From the NCBI GenBank assembly GCA_963833375.1, contig CAWHXR010000001.1, positions 744,001 to 808,000 on the forward strand: DNA of 64,000 nucleotides. The letters run 5' to 3'. The position numbers and the translations under genes are program-made. Each line of letters starts with the position of its first letter. Positions within the stretch are counted from its first letter, which is position 1. Shown one piece after another: positions 33,338-43,098 of this stretch. Below the pieces are notes generated by a model that was not told where the DNA came from, searched no databases, and worked only from the letters and a program-made list of their open reading frames with translations. Source of the stretch: DASUPK01 sp963833375. Lineage in GTDB: Bacteria; Actinomycetota; Thermoleophilia; Solirubrobacterales; 70-9.

Positions 33338-35857
33338 ATGAGCGCGGAACCGCAGCTCGACCCAGCGGAGCAGCTCGCGAGCGGCCTGACGACGAGTGAG
33401 GCCGAGGCACGGCTGCGGCGAGACGGGCCGAACCGGGTCCCCGAGGCACCGCCGCCATCGCGCCTGGAGCTGATCGGCAGGCAGCTGGCCAATCCGATGG
33501 TGGCCCTGCTCGGGCTCGCCGCGGCGGTCTCCCTGGCGATAGGCGAGCTGCTCGACGCGGGCATCATCGTCGCGATCGCCCTCGCCAACACCGCGCTGGG
33601 CTACTTCCAGGAGGGACGGGCCGAGGGCGCGAGCCGCAGGCTGCGGAAGATGATGGCTCCCACGGCACGCGTCATCCGGGACGGCCGGCTCAGGAGCCTC
33701 GGCGCCGAGGAGCTGGTCGTCGGCGACCTGATCAGGCTGCGCGGGGGGGACCGCGTGCCGGCTGATGCCGACCTGATCGGCGATGGGCTGGAGGTGGACG
33801 AGTCCGCGGTCACCGGCGAATCGCTGGCCGTGGAGAAGCGGACGGGTTCCCCTCTCTACGCCGCGACCATCGTCACCCGCGGGGCGGGGGACGCCTCGGT
33901 CACGGCGACCGGCGCCGACACGGAGATCGGGCAGGCGGTGACCACCGCCCTTCGCATGCCCCGGACGCCGACGCCGCTGCAGCGCCGGCTCCAGCGCTTC
34001 GCCGGCTGGCTGCTTCGCGCCGCGATCGTGCTCTGTCTCGCACTCGCGGCGCTCTCCTGGGCCCAGGGCGAATCGCTTGCGGACAGCGTGCTGATCGGCG
34101 TCTCCCTCGCCGTCGCCGCCGTGCCGGAGGGGCTGCCGGCAGTGCTGACCATCGCCCTCGCGCTCGGGGTCCAGCGGATGGCGGAGCGGGGCGCGATCGC
34201 GAAGCGGCTGGAGGCGGTCGAGACGCTCGGATCCGCGACCGTGATCTGCGCGGACAAGACGGGGACGATCACCGAGAACCGGATGACCCTCGCCCGGGTC
34301 TATCCCTGCGCCCTGGGGGCCGAGGTGGCGCCGCACGACAGCTCCGGCGCCGAAGCGATCGACGAGTTGCTCACCGCGAGCCTGCTGGCCTCCGACGAGC
34401 TGGTGCGGGCGTCAGACGGGTCGGCCGATGCCTCGGCCGAGCCGGTGGAGGCGGCGATCGCCGAGGCGGCGGCGGGGCGTGGGATCGACCTCGAGAAGCT
34501 GCTCGACGACCGGGACGTCGTCCGGGTCGAGCCCTTCGACTCGGAGCGAAAGCGAATGAGCGTGACCATCGAGTCCCCTGACGGCCTCATGCTGTTCGCG
34601 AAGGGGGCGCCCGAGAAGATGATCGACCGCCTGGCGCCGGAGGCCGATCGCTCGAGCCTCAGATCGCTGTCCGGGCGATGGGCCGATCAGGGCATGCGCG
34701 TGCTGATGGTCGCCCGGAGGAAGCTGACGGCGGACGACGAGGAGGATCAGGAGCTCACGCCGCTGGGGATTCTGGGGATCCACGATGCGCCCCGGCCGGG
34801 CGTCGCGCGGAGCGTCCAGGAGGCCCGGCAGGCCGGCGTTCGCACCGTGATGATCACCGGGGACCACCCCGGCACGGCCTTGGCCATCGCCCGCGAGACG
34901 AAGCTCGTCGAGGACGATCGGGCGAGCGTGCTGACCGGCGCCGAGCTCGACGAGCTCTCGGATGACGAGCTCGCCGGGCGGAGCTCGGACGTCCGGGTCT
35001 ACGCCCGCGTGGTTCCGCGCCACAAGGTGCGCATCGTGGATGCGCTCCGGCGGCGGGGCGAGGTGGTCGCGATGACCGGCGACGGCGTCAACGACGTGCC
35101 CGCGCTGGAGGCGGCTGACATCGGGGTGGCGATGGGCGAGAGGGGCACCGACGCGGCCAGGGCGGCGGCCGATCTCGTTCTCACGGACGACGATTACTCG
35201 ACCATCGTCGAGGCGATCAGGAGGGGCCGCTCGATCTACGAGAACGTCCTCCGCTTCATCCACTTCCTGGTGGCGGCCAACGCCGGGGAAGTGATGGTCT
35301 TTGCACTCGCGATCGCCCTGGGGCTCGATGCTCCTCTCACCGTGGTGCAGATCCTTCTCGTCAACCTGCTCACGGACGGCCTCCCGGCCGTCGCCCTGGC
35401 CGTCGATCCGCCCGAGCGAGACGCGATGCAGCGGCCGCCGCGGCCTCCGACGGAGGGGATCCTCGATCCGATCCGAGCGCGGCTCCTGGTCGGGGGCATC
35501 GCCACCGGCCTCGCGGCCTTCGTCTCCTTCCTGATCGGCGAGGCTGACAGCCACGCCACCGGACAGACCATGGCGTTCGCGACGCTCGTCTTCGCGCAGC
35601 TCACTCACGTCTTCGCCGTTCGCGGCACTGACTGGTTCTTCAGGGCCGGCCGCAACACCGCCCTGATCGCGGCGGTGCTGCTCTCCGCCGCCGTCCAGGC
35701 CGTGATCCTGGCCGTGCCGTCCGTCGCCGAGCGCTTCGACGTCGTGGCGCTCTCGCCGGTCCAGCTGGGCTGGGCGCTGATCCTCGCGACGGTCCCGTTC
35801 CTCGCCGTCGAGTCGTTCAAGGCGGTCGTGCGGAATCGGAGGCCGCTCGATGCCTGA
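33338..35857 (+). CDS. Cation-transporting P-type ATPase (P2A Ca2+-like)
   Basis: 839 residues with complete P-type machinery: N-terminal cation-ATPase motif, TGES in DESAVTGESLAVEK, PEGL in AAVPEGLPAVLTIALA, phosphorylation site DKTGT (Asp306), nucleotide site KGAPE, and hinge TGDGVNDVPAL; C-terminal helices include NLLTDGLPAVALAVDPPE, which holds cation ligands in calcium/manganese pumps. Length and motifs fit P2-type pumps such as PacL or CtpF. It overlaps the next ATPase gene by 8 nt, so both are co-expressed. Plasma-membrane pump; ion not determined. Confidence 0.88.
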   Translation: MSAEPQLDPAEQLASGLTTSEAEARLRRDGPNRVPEAPPPSRLELIGRQLANPMVALLGLAAAVSLAIGELLDAGIIVAIALANTALGYFQEGRAEGASRRLRKMMAPTARVIRDGRLRSLGAEELVVGDLIRLRGGDRVPADADLIGDGLEVDESAVTGESLAVEKRTGSPLYAATIVTRGAGDASVTATGADTEIGQAVTTALRMPRTPTPLQRRLQRFAGWLLRAAIVLCLALAALSWAQGESLADSVLIGVSLAVAAVPEGLPAVLTIALALGVQRMAERGAIAKRLEAVETLGSATVICADKTGTITENRMTLARVYPCALGAEVAPHDSSGAEAIDELLTASLLASDELVRASDGSADASAEPVEAAIAEAAAGRGIDLEKLLDDRDVVRVEPFDSERKRMSVTIESPDGLMLFAKGAPEKMIDRLAPEADRSSLRSLSGRWADQGMRVLMVARRKLTADDEEDQELTPLGILGIHDAPRPGVARSVQEARQAGVRTVMITGDHPGTALAIARETKLVEDDRASVLTGAELDELSDDELAGRSSDVRVYARVVPRHKVRIVDALRRRGEVVAMTGDGVNDVPALEAADIGVAMGERGTDAARAAADLVLTDDDYSTIVEAIRRGRSIYENVLRFIHFLVAANAGEVMVFALAIALGLDAPLTVVQILLVNLLTDGLPAVALAVDPPERDAMQRPPRPPTEGILDPIRARLLVGGIATGLAAFVSFLIGEADSHATGQTMAFATLVFAQLTHVFAVRGTDWFFRAGRNTALIAAVLLSAAVQAVILAVPSVAERFDVVALSPVQLGWALILATVPFLAVESFKAVVRNRRPLDA

Positions 35858-38579
35858 CGAGCCGCGGCTCGATCCCGAGGAGCGCCTGGAGCTGCTGCGG
35901 CAGCACCTCGGCGTGGGCCGGGGAGGCCTCGGCAGCCGCGAGGCCCAGCGGCGGCTCCAGCAGTACGGCCTCAACGAGATTCGGCGGCGAGAGCAGCGCA
36001 GCCGTGCCCGCGAGCTCGCCCGCCAGTTCACCCACCCGCTGGCCCTGCTCCTCTGGGCCGCCGCCGGTCTCGCCTGGATCGCCGGCATCGTTGCGGTGGC
36101 GATCGCAATCGTCGTGGTGATCGTCGTCAACGCGATCTTCGCCTTCGTCCAGGAGCTGCAGGCCGAGCGCGCCGTCGAGGCGCTTGCCGCCTACCTCCCG
36201 TCCGAGGCGCGGGTCCTCCGCGACGGCGAGGAGACCCGCATCCCGACGACGGAGCTCGTTCCCGGCGACCTGCTGCTGGTCGAGGAGGGAGAGCGGATCT
36301 CGGCTGACGCTCGGCTCCTGGAGGGCTCGCTGGAGATCGACATGTCGACCCTCACCGGGGAGTCGGCGCCGGTCGATCGCAACGCGGTGATCGAGGACAC
36401 CGGCGTCCCGCTCCTGGAGGCACGCGACCTCGTCTTCTCCGGGACGAGCTGCGTGGAGGGTGAGGCTCGCGCCCTGGTCTACGCGACCGGCATGCACACC
36501 GAGCTCGGCCGGATCGCCACGCTTTCGGAGAGGGTCGTGAGCGAGGCGTCGCCCCTCGAGAACCAGGTCCGCAAGGTCGCCTGGCTGATCGCCCTGATCG
36601 CCGTCGCTGGGGCGGTCGCGTTCATCCCGCTCGCGACGCTGGTGGCTGGGCTCTCGATCGAGGACGCCGTCGTCTTCGCGGTCGGGCTCCTGGTCGGCCT
36701 GGTGCCCGAGGGCCTCTTGCCCGTGATCACCCTGGCGCTCGCGGTCGGCGCGCGAGACCTCGTGCGACGCGGTGCCGTGGTGAAGCGGCTGAGCGCAGTC
36801 GAGACCCTCGGCTCGACCAACGTGATCTGCACCGACAAGACCGGGACCTTGACGGAGAACCGGATGCGGGCGACCGCCGTCTGGACCCCCGGCCGGGCCC
36901 TCGACCTGGAGGACGGCGAGGCCGAGGCGGGGGGAGGGGTTGAGGCGCCGGGCCTGCGCGAGCTGGCCACGGTCATGATCGCCTGCAACAACGCCCATCT
37001 CGAGGATGGGACCGGACAGCCGATCGGCGACCCGACCGAGGTCGCCATTCTCGAGGCCGCCGGCCGCCTGGGTTCCGAGGTCGACGTCGCCGAGCGCGAG
37101 CGCGACCGGCGCGCGCTCTTCCACTTCGACCCCTCGCTGCGCCTGATGTCGACGGTCGACGAGCGTGAGGGAGAGCTCTGGGTGGACACGAAGGGTGCGC
37201 CGGAGGCGGTCCTTCCACACTGCCGCTCGATCGCCGCAGATGGTGGCCCTCGTCCCCTGGACGAGGCCGAACGCGAGCGGGTCCAGGCGGCAGTGGACCG
37301 CTACGCGAGCGAGGGGCTGAGGGTGCTGGCGCTGGCCGAGCGAGCCCTGGGAGACGGCCGGGTACCGGAGCAGCGGGAACAGGCCGAGTCGGATCTCACC
37401 TTCCTGGGACTCGTGGCGATGCTCGATCCGCCCCGGCCGGAGGTCGCAGCCGCCGTCGAGAGCTGTCACCGGGCCGGCCTCCGGGTGATCGTCATCACCG
37501 GCGATCACGGTCTCACCGCCTCGGCGATCGCCAGGCGGGTCGGAATCGGACGGAAGGACATGCAGGTAGTGGAGGGCTCCGCAGTCGACCGAATGGGCGA
37601 CGCGGAGCTCGACTCGCTGCTGCGAGAGGGCGATGAGCTGATCTTCGCCCGCAGCTCACCGGAGACGAAGCTGCGGATCGCCGAATCCCTGCGGGAGGAG
37701 GGGCGAATCGTCGCGATGACCGGTGACGGCGTCAACGACGCACCCGCTCTGCGGCGCGCCGACATCGGTATCGCCATGGGCCGGTCCGGGACCGACGTGG
37801 CCCGGGAGGCCTCGACGATGGTGCTGACCGACGACAACTTCGCCACGATCGTCACGGCGATCGAGGGGGGCAGGCGCGTCTACGACAACGTCCGCAAGTT
37901 CATCTTCTACATCTTCGCCCACGCCACCCCCGAGGTGACGCCGTTCGTCGTCTTCGCTCTCGGCGGCGGGGCAATCCCACTGCCGCTGACCGTCCTGCAG
38001 CTGCTCTCCTTCGACGTGGGCACCGAGACGCTGCCGGCACTGGCTCTCGGCCGGGAGCCCGCCGAGCCGGGCCTGATGAGGCGGCCGCCTCGCGAGAGAT
38101 CGGAGGGCGTGATCAGGCCGGGCATGCTCGTCCGGGCCTGGCTCTTCCTCGGGCTGATCTGCGCCGGCCTCCAGATGGCCGGGTTCTTCTACGTCCTCGG
38201 CGGGGCCGGCTGGTCGCCCGGCGACCCCACCGGCGCCGGCCATTCGCTTCACCACGCCTACCAGCAGGCGACCACCATGACCTTCCTCGGGATGGTCATG
38301 GGCCAGATCGGGACGGCATTCGCTGCTCGAACCGAGCGCGCCTCGCTGCGGTCGATCGGCGTGTTCTCCAATCGCCTGCTGCTCTGGGGCATCCTCTTCG
38401 AGCTCGCCCTCTCGGCCCTGATCATCTACGCGCCGCCGCTCCAGTCGCTGCTCGACACGGCGGCGCTCGAGCCGCACATGGTGCTCTTCACCGTGCCGTT
38501 CCCGTTCATCGTCTGGGGCGCGGACGAGCTGCGCCGCTGGGCGCTGCGGCGGCGTAATCCCGCCGGGGATGCCGGATGA
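35850..38579 (+). CDS. Cation-transporting P-type ATPase (P2, Na+/K+-ATPase-like PEGLL type)
   Basis: 909 residues with TGES (STLTGESAPVDR), PEGLLPVITLAL, DKTGT (Asp329), KGAPE and TGDGVNDAPAL. The PEGLLP variant and the longer C-terminal half with HATPEVTPFVVFALGGG resemble P2C/P2D-type pumps rather than calcium pumps, so the tandem pair probably moves different ions. Starts inside the end of the first ATPase gene (8-nt overlap) and itself overlaps the IMPase gene by 4 nt (ATGA), so three genes are translationally linked. Confidence 0.86.
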   Translation: MPDEPRLDPEERLELLRQHLGVGRGGLGSREAQRRLQQYGLNEIRRREQRSRARELARQFTHPLALLLWAAAGLAWIAGIVAVAIAIVVVIVVNAIFAFVQELQAERAVEALAAYLPSEARVLRDGEETRIPTTELVPGDLLLVEEGERISADARLLEGSLEIDMSTLTGESAPVDRNAVIEDTGVPLLEARDLVFSGTSCVEGEARALVYATGMHTELGRIATLSERVVSEASPLENQVRKVAWLIALIAVAGAVAFIPLATLVAGLSIEDAVVFAVGLLVGLVPEGLLPVITLALAVGARDLVRRGAVVKRLSAVETLGSTNVICTDKTGTLTENRMRATAVWTPGRALDLEDGEAEAGGGVEAPGLRELATVMIACNNAHLEDGTGQPIGDPTEVAILEAAGRLGSEVDVAERERDRRALFHFDPSLRLMSTVDEREGELWVDTKGAPEAVLPHCRSIAADGGPRPLDEAERERVQAAVDRYASEGLRVLALAERALGDGRVPEQREQAESDLTFLGLVAMLDPPRPEVAAAVESCHRAGLRVIVITGDHGLTASAIARRVGIGRKDMQVVEGSAVDRMGDAELDSLLREGDELIFARSSPETKLRIAESLREEGRIVAMTGDGVNDAPALRRADIGIAMGRSGTDVAREASTMVLTDDNFATIVTAIEGGRRVYDNVRKFIFYIFAHATPEVTPFVVFALGGGAIPLPLTVLQLLSFDVGTETLPALALGREPAEPGLMRRPPRERSEGVIRPGMLVRAWLFLGLICAGLQMAGFFYVLGGAGWSPGDPTGAGHSLHHAYQQATTMTFLGMVMGQIGTAFAARTERASLRSIGVFSNRLLLWGILFELALSALIIYAPPLQSLLDTAALEPHMVLFTVPFPFIVWGADELRRWALRRRNPAGDAG

Positions 38580-39404
38580 CCCTCGACCCGGCCCTGTTGC
38601 TCGCCGCCGAGCGGGCCGTCGACTCCGGGGCGACGCTCCTTCGCCGCGGGCGCCGGGACATCGGATCCGATGGTCGGCAAGGGCGACCGCGACTTCGCCA
38701 CCGAGGTGGACTTCAGGATCGAGGAGACGATTCGCAGCGCGCTCCAGGAGGTCGCACCGGCGGTCGCGTTCCTGGGGGAAGAGGAGGGGGAGGTCGACGG
38801 CGCGGCCGAGGGAATGTGGGTCCTCGATCCAATCGACGGCACCGTCAACTTCGCCAGCGGAAGCCCGCTGTGCGCAATCTCCCTCGCGCTGGTCCAAGGT
38901 GGCGAGCCGGTCCTCGGGATCATCGACCTGCCGCTGATCGGCGAGCGCTACGTGGCACGCCGCGGCATGGGAGCTTCGCTGAACGGCCATGCGATCAACG
39001 TGATCGAGAAGCCCGGCCTGCACGAGGCGGTTGTCGGCTTCGCCGATTTCGCCGTCGGGCCGATCGCCAAGGTCGAGAACCCGGTCCATCGCGAGCTGAT
39101 GGAGCGCCTCGTGCCCCGTTGCCTCAGGGTCCGGGTGCATGGCTCCGAGTGCCTCGACCTGGCCTGGCTCGCCACCGGCCGCCTCGACGTCTCCGTGATG
39201 CTCTCGAGCCGCCCCTGGGACGTCACGGCCGGCGTCCTGATCGCCCAGGAGGCGGGGGCGAAGGCGTTCGACCATGGCGGCGCGGCCTGGACGCCCCACG
39301 CCGAGTTCACGATCTGCTGCACGCCCGGCCTCGTGGAGGAGCTGCTGCCGCTGGTTCAGGAAGCGGTGGAAGCCGCCGACGTCTCGTCGTCGGCGTCGAG
39401 CTGA
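38576..39404 (+). CDS. Inositol monophosphatase-family phosphatase, frameshifted
   Basis: Start ATG 38576 overlaps the ATPase stop (ATGA). The first 30 codons (MTLDPALLLAAERAVDSGATLLRR..) are in one frame and the rest (MVGKGDRDFATEVDFRIEE onward) in the next; dropping the T in GGATCC near 38666 joins them into DIGPMVGKGD, the family junction. The body is complete: GEEEGE metal ligand, DPIDGTVNF motif, and WDVTAGVLIAQEAG. Total about 275 residues. Mg2+-dependent phosphatase of inositol phosphate, sugar bisphosphate or PAP type. The frame change is probably a sequencing error. Confidence 0.82.
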
Positions 39405-40363
39405 TCGGGCTGCAGGCGATCCACGTGGACCTCTTCGGCCAGGCTGGCGACCTCGCGCATGTGGCCGGTCCCGAGTCCGTGGCGGGCGACGTTGAGGGCT
39501 CCCGCCGCGACGCCAAGCTTCACCGCGATCTCGATCGGCAGGCGCGCGCCGATCCCAACCCCGATCCCGGCGAAGAGTGAGTCTCCGGCGCCGTGCTCAT
39601 CGACGGGGGCGAAGTGCGGGCCACTGACCTCGAAGAGGCGATCGCCGGCAAGCAGAAGCGCCGGCTGCGCGGAGCGGGAAACCAAGACGCTCGCCGCGCC
39701 CTCCGAATGGAGGTCCCGGACCGCATCGACTGCCGACCGGTGATCCCGGGGGTCCAGCCTGCGGTCCGCGACCAGTTCCTCATCGCTCACCTTGAGGAAA
39801 TCCACGCCGCCCCTCAGCGCGGCGGTGAGCGGCTCGCCGCTGAGATCGGCGAGGACGAGTCGGCCGTTCGTCCGTAGATCCCGGCAGAGGCGTTCGAAGA
39901 CGTCGGCGGGCAGGACCCCCTCATTGCGGGGGCCGGTGACGAGCACGGCGTCCGCATCCAACCCGGCAGCGAGGGTGACGCCGTAGAGGTCGTCGAGCTC
40001 GTGCCTGGCCAGGGACGGACTGGAGGTCTCAGCGATCACCTCGCGCTCGCCGCCTCGGCGATCGTGAACGTAGGCGCCGTTGGCGCCCTCGGTGCTGACC
40101 GAGAGGACGGAGACCCCCTCGACCGCCAGGAGAGAGCTCAGCACCGTGCCGGTCTCGCCTCCCAGGGGGACGCAGAGGCTCACCTTGGCGCCAAGCCGAG
40201 CAGCCATGCGTGCGACCCAGAACCCCTGTCCTCCGGCGTGCAGGTGGATGTCGGGCTCATTGCCCCGGTCGGGCTCGACGGTGATCGTCACGGCCGGCGA
40301 CGGGGCGAAGACCGCGAGCGAGCACGACGCCAGCGGCACGGACAGGCTGCCGTTCTCAGCCAT
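39356..40363 (-). CDS. PfkB-family carbohydrate kinase
   Basis: 335 residues, ribokinase/PfkB fold. Seen: GGQGFWVARMAARLGA (substrate/lid region equal to the family G-G-x-x-x-N-x-A), LVTGPRNEGVLP, LKVSDEELVADR and the catalytic motif DEHGAGDSLFAG with Asp base. Resembles 1-phosphofructokinase or tagatose-6-phosphate kinase members; the mycobacterial PfkB Rv2029c is in the DosR regulon. Last 49 nt overlap the convergent IMPase gene. The start ATG follows TACGCT by 6 nt. Confidence 0.85.
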   Translation of the reverse strand: MAENGSLSVPLASCSLAVFAPSPAVTITVEPDRGNEPDIHLHAGGQGFWVARMAARLGAKVSLCVPLGGETGTVLSSLLAVEGVSVLSVSTEGANGAYVHDRRGGEREVIAETSSPSLARHELDDLYGVTLAAGLDADAVLVTGPRNEGVLPADVFERLCRDLRTNGRLVLADLSGEPLTAALRGGVDFLKVSDEELVADRRLDPRDHRSAVDAVRDLHSEGAASVLVSRSAQPALLLAGDRLFEVSGPHFAPVDEHGAGDSLFAGIGVGIGARLPIEIAVKLGVAAGALNVARHGLGTGHMREVASLAEEVHVDRLQPDQLDADDETSAASTAS

Positions 40364-40369
40364 CCAGGA

Positions 40370-40375
40370 AGCGTA
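40370..40375 (-). promoter_or_regulatory. Leaderless-type -10 box TACGCT
   Basis: TACGCT followed by 6 nt (TCCTGG) and the ATG of the PfkB kinase; no Shine-Dalgarno. Confidence 0.5.
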
Positions 40376-40489
40376 CGGATGCGGATGACGCCGATCTACG
40401 TGGTGAGTGCGGATACCGGTCCCGCCGCGCCTACGGATTGGCGCCCGCAGCCGCCGTGGTTGGCTTCGCCCCGGAGATGGAGCGATGAG

Positions 40490-41413
40490 ATGAGGAAGGT
40501 CATCGTCGGCTACGACTCCCGCGAGGAGGCGAGCGACGCCCTGAGCCTGGGGCAAGCGCTGGCGGAGGCCGATGCCGCGGAGCTCCACGTCGCCGTCGTC
40601 CTGCCCCGCAGCCACGTTCCCTTCGAGGAGGCGATCGCCGGCGGCGCGCTCTCCGAGCAGCTCGATGAGCGCCTCTTCGGCAGAGCCGAGCGAAGTCTGC
40701 GAGGCGTCGAGTTCACGCGGGCGAGCCTCGACGGCGGGTTGGGTGGCCGCTCCGCCGCCCGGGCTCTCTACGAGTACGCCTCGGATCAGGACGCGGTCCT
40801 GATCGTGGTCGGTTCTTCGCACCGCGGGAAGCTGGGTCGAATCCTCCCCGGCAGCGTCGCGGAGAGCCTGCTGCGCGGTGCTCCGTGCGCGGTGGCGGTG
40901 GCGCCGCGCGGATTCGCCCGCCGCGAGCACACCGCCCTCGGTGTGATCGGGGTCGCCTATGACGGCTCGGCCGAGGCCCGTCTCGCGCTGGCGGCCGGCG
41001 AGTCGCTGTCGCAAACCCTCGGCGCGCAGCTGAAGGTGGTCACGGTCGCGCCCACGCCGAGCGACTTCAAGGCCGAGTTCGCCGACGCCGAGCGCCTCGC
41101 CGCGGAGCTGCGGCGCCAGTACCGCGGCATCCTGGAGCGCGGGATGGCCGTGCTGCGCGATGACACCCGGGCCGAGGCGGTCTTGACTCAGGGCGATCCC
41201 GGCGTCGTCTTGGCCGACCGGGCCGCCGATCTCGATCTGTTGGTGATGGGCTCACGCGGATATGGGCCGGTGAAGAGCGCCCTGCTCGGCGCGATCTCCA
41301 CCGCCGTCATTCGGAGCGCTCCCTGTCCCGTCCTGGTGGTCCCCAGGGGAGCCGGCTCAGCCGACGGCTCCGGCCGCGGTGCCGAGAGCGGCGTCGGCGA
41401 GCAGGTCGGATGA
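40490..41413 (+). CDS. Tandem-domain universal stress protein
   Basis: 307 residues with two Usp domains. Domain 1 (about 1-145): MRKVIVGYDSREEA and VVGSSHRGKLGRILPGSVAESLLRGAPCAV; domain 2 (about 150-290): VIGVAYDGSAEARLALAAGE and VMGSRGYGPVKSALLGAISTAVIRSAPCPVLVV. Both have G-2x-G-9/10x-G(S/A) nucleotide loops; the second has Ala-Ile instead of Ser at the end, so binding may differ. Tandem Usp proteins are frequent in mycobacterial hypoxia regulons. ATG at 40490 chosen since it starts the first strand directly. Confidence 0.87.
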   Translation: MRKVIVGYDSREEASDALSLGQALAEADAAELHVAVVLPRSHVPFEEAIAGGALSEQLDERLFGRAERSLRGVEFTRASLDGGLGGRSAARALYEYASDQDAVLIVVGSSHRGKLGRILPGSVAESLLRGAPCAVAVAPRGFARREHTALGVIGVAYDGSAEARLALAAGESLSQTLGAQLKVVTVAPTPSDFKAEFADAERLAAELRRQYRGILERGMAVLRDDTRAEAVLTQGDPGVVLADRAADLDLLVMGSRGYGPVKSALLGAISTAVIRSAPCPVLVVPRGAGSADGSGRGAESGVGEQVG

Positions 41414-41447
41414 CTTCCGCCGCTCGCTCCGCAGCGCCGCCCTCTCC

Positions 41448-42560
41448 CTAGCTCTGCCGGAGACCGAGCGCGTAGACCTCGATCCGGTCGGGGAACCCGA
41501 GGAGCTTCATCTCGCCGAGGCTCTGCCAGGCGTGCTCCTCGGTCGCCTCGGCGACCGCGGCCGTCGCCAGCATCTCATCCGCCCTGGCGCGGCCCAGCAG
41601 GCGGGCGGCGAGATTGACCGCGCGGCCGAAGTAGTCCCCCTCGCGGAACACGGCGCGCCCATGGTGGAGCCCCGCGTGAACGGATGGCTCCTCTCCGCCC
41701 ATCGCGGCCCGAATCTCCAGCACGCTGGTGACGGCCGCGTCCGGGTCCGGGTAGGCGAGCATGTAGCCGTCCCCGAGGGCCTTCACGATCCGGCCGTGCT
41801 CGCCGAGGTTGTCCTCGACCGCCTCTCCGAACCGGGCGAGCACCTCGAGCGCCGCGGCGTCTCCGTGGAGATTCGCGAACGAGGTGAAGTGCCGCAGGTC
41901 GCAGAAGAGCAGCGAGACCTCGGTGGTGGCCGGCATGGGCTCCCTCGCCTCGGTCTCGAGCTCCCAGATCGCGGCCTGGGTCATCTCCTGCTCGAGCTTG
42001 CGGCGGTGGACCCCCAGGAGCAGTGGGTCCGCCAGGGGCAGCAGCCAGATCATCGCCTGTCTGACTGCCTTGAGGGACTCGAGTGGACTCCGGGTGGTCT
42101 CCTGCAGCAGCGGCTGGACCCTGGCTCTGAAGAGATGCAGCTCGGTCTGCGCTATCCGCCCCAGCGCCTGGCCATACACGCGGGCAACCTCCTGACGGAC
42201 CTCGGCGGGCCAGATGTCCTGGAGCCGCCCCAGCTCTCGGTAGGCGTCTGCCTCCTCCGGCGTGAAGTACGGCTCGTCCGCCGCCGGTGGCGCGAGCCCC
42301 TGGCCCCGAAGCGTCGCGCGGATATCAGTCGCCGAAAGCCCGCCGCCCGCCTCGATCTCGGCCGCGCTCACGGTGCGCCTCTCGCGCTCGGGATCGAGCA
42401 CGCCCTCGAAGACGGCAGCCTGGAGCTGTCCCTGCTCGGCCGCCGCCCGGATCTGCTCGGGCGTCACCTCCAGGCGCAGCAGCGTCGCGACGAGCTCGTG
42501 CTCCTGGGCCCCGAGCCCGAGCTCCTCCGAGAGGGCCGAAGCGGTCGCAGGCTCGTCCAT
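41448..42560 (-). CDS. Class III adenylate/guanylate cyclase with N-terminal regulatory domain
   Basis: 370 residues. Residues 1-190 are soluble, helical and Glu/Ala/Leu-rich, likely a sensor or dimer domain (in the N-terminal region of related proteins a pH- or lipid-responsive domain is reported for Rv1264, which this part resembles in layout only). The catalytic domain starts near 205: metal Asp221 in LLFCDLRHFTSF, Asp264 in VKALGDGYMLAY with its adenine-type Lys, and the Asn316-Arg pair in GRAVNLAARL, all intact. Begins 10 nt after the upstream uspA stop with GGAGG ahead of the ATG, so the two form an operon. Confidence 0.87.
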   Translation of the reverse strand: MDEPATASALSEELGLGAQEHELVATLLRLEVTPEQIRAAAEQGQLQAAVFEGVLDPERERRTVSAAEIEAGGGLSATDIRATLRGQGLAPPAADEPYFTPEEADAYRELGRLQDIWPAEVRQEVARVYGQALGRIAQTELHLFRARVQPLLQETTRSPLESLKAVRQAMIWLLPLADPLLLGVHRRKLEQEMTQAAIWELETEAREPMPATTEVSLLFCDLRHFTSFANLHGDAAALEVLARFGEAVEDNLGEHGRIVKALGDGYMLAYPDPDAAVTSVLEIRAAMGGEEPSVHAGLHHGRAVFREGDYFGRAVNLAARLLGRARADEMLATAAVAEATEEHAWQSLGEMKLLGFPDRIEVYALGLRQS

Positions 42561-42570
42561 CGGTCCTCCG

Positions 42571-43032
42571 CTAGGACTCCAGCCGGCAGATCAGCACCGG
42601 GACCTTGGCGTGGTGGGCGACGGCGGTGGCGACGCTGCCCATCGCCAGATAGGCGGCGCCGCTGCGGCCGTGCGAGCCGAGCACGATGATCCCCGCGCCC
42701 TGCTCTTCTGCGGCGTGGACGATGCGCTGCCAGACCGGCGCGCCCTCGACCACTGCGGGCTGCGCGTCGAAGCCGGCCTTACGCGCCCTCTCCGCGCCCT
42801 CGGCGGCGAGCTTCTCCGCCTCGGCGCTGACCTGCTCGGCCATCTCCGCCGGCACCGTGCTCATCGGTGCGCCCCAGAAGGGGACCGACTCGAGCGGCTC
42901 CCAGACCGAGAGGACGATCGCCTTGCGGTCGCCCTGGAGCTGCCGGCCGGCCTGCTCGATCGCTCCCTGTGCCTGGTCGGAGCCGTCGTAGGCGAAGAGA
43001 ACGGGTCCATCGGTTCCGGCATCCGGCGACAT
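42571..43032 (-). CDS. Universal stress protein, UspA family
   Basis: 153 residues, single Usp domain: VLFAYDGSDQAQGAIEQAG and GIIVLGSHGRSGAAYLAMGSVATAVAHHAKVPVLI (nucleotide-binding G-2x-G-9x-GS). Strong ribosome site GAAAGGAG 6 nt before the ATG and TAGTCT further upstream. It leads an operon with the class III cyclase. Mycobacterial Usp Rv1636 is known to bind cAMP, so this pairing suggests a Usp that senses or stores the cyclase product; that is inference. Confidence 0.88.
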   Translation of the reverse strand: MSPDAGTDGPVLFAYDGSDQAQGAIEQAGRQLQGDRKAIVLSVWEPLESVPFWGAPMSTVPAEMAEQVSAEAEKLAAEGAERARKAGFDAQPAVVEGAPVWQRIVHAAEEQGAGIIVLGSHGRSGAAYLAMGSVATAVAHHAKVPVLICRLES

Positions 43033-43063
43033 GCAGGCTCCTTTCGGCAGTGGGTCGGACGCA

Positions 43064-43069
43064 GACTAA
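43064..43069 (-). promoter_or_regulatory. -10 box TAGTCT for the usp-cyclase operon
   Basis: TAGTCT about 31 nt upstream of the usp ATG, leaving a short leader with a Shine-Dalgarno. Confidence 0.35.
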
Positions 43070-43098
43070 GGGAGCGGAGCTGGCAAGCTCCGCCTCCG

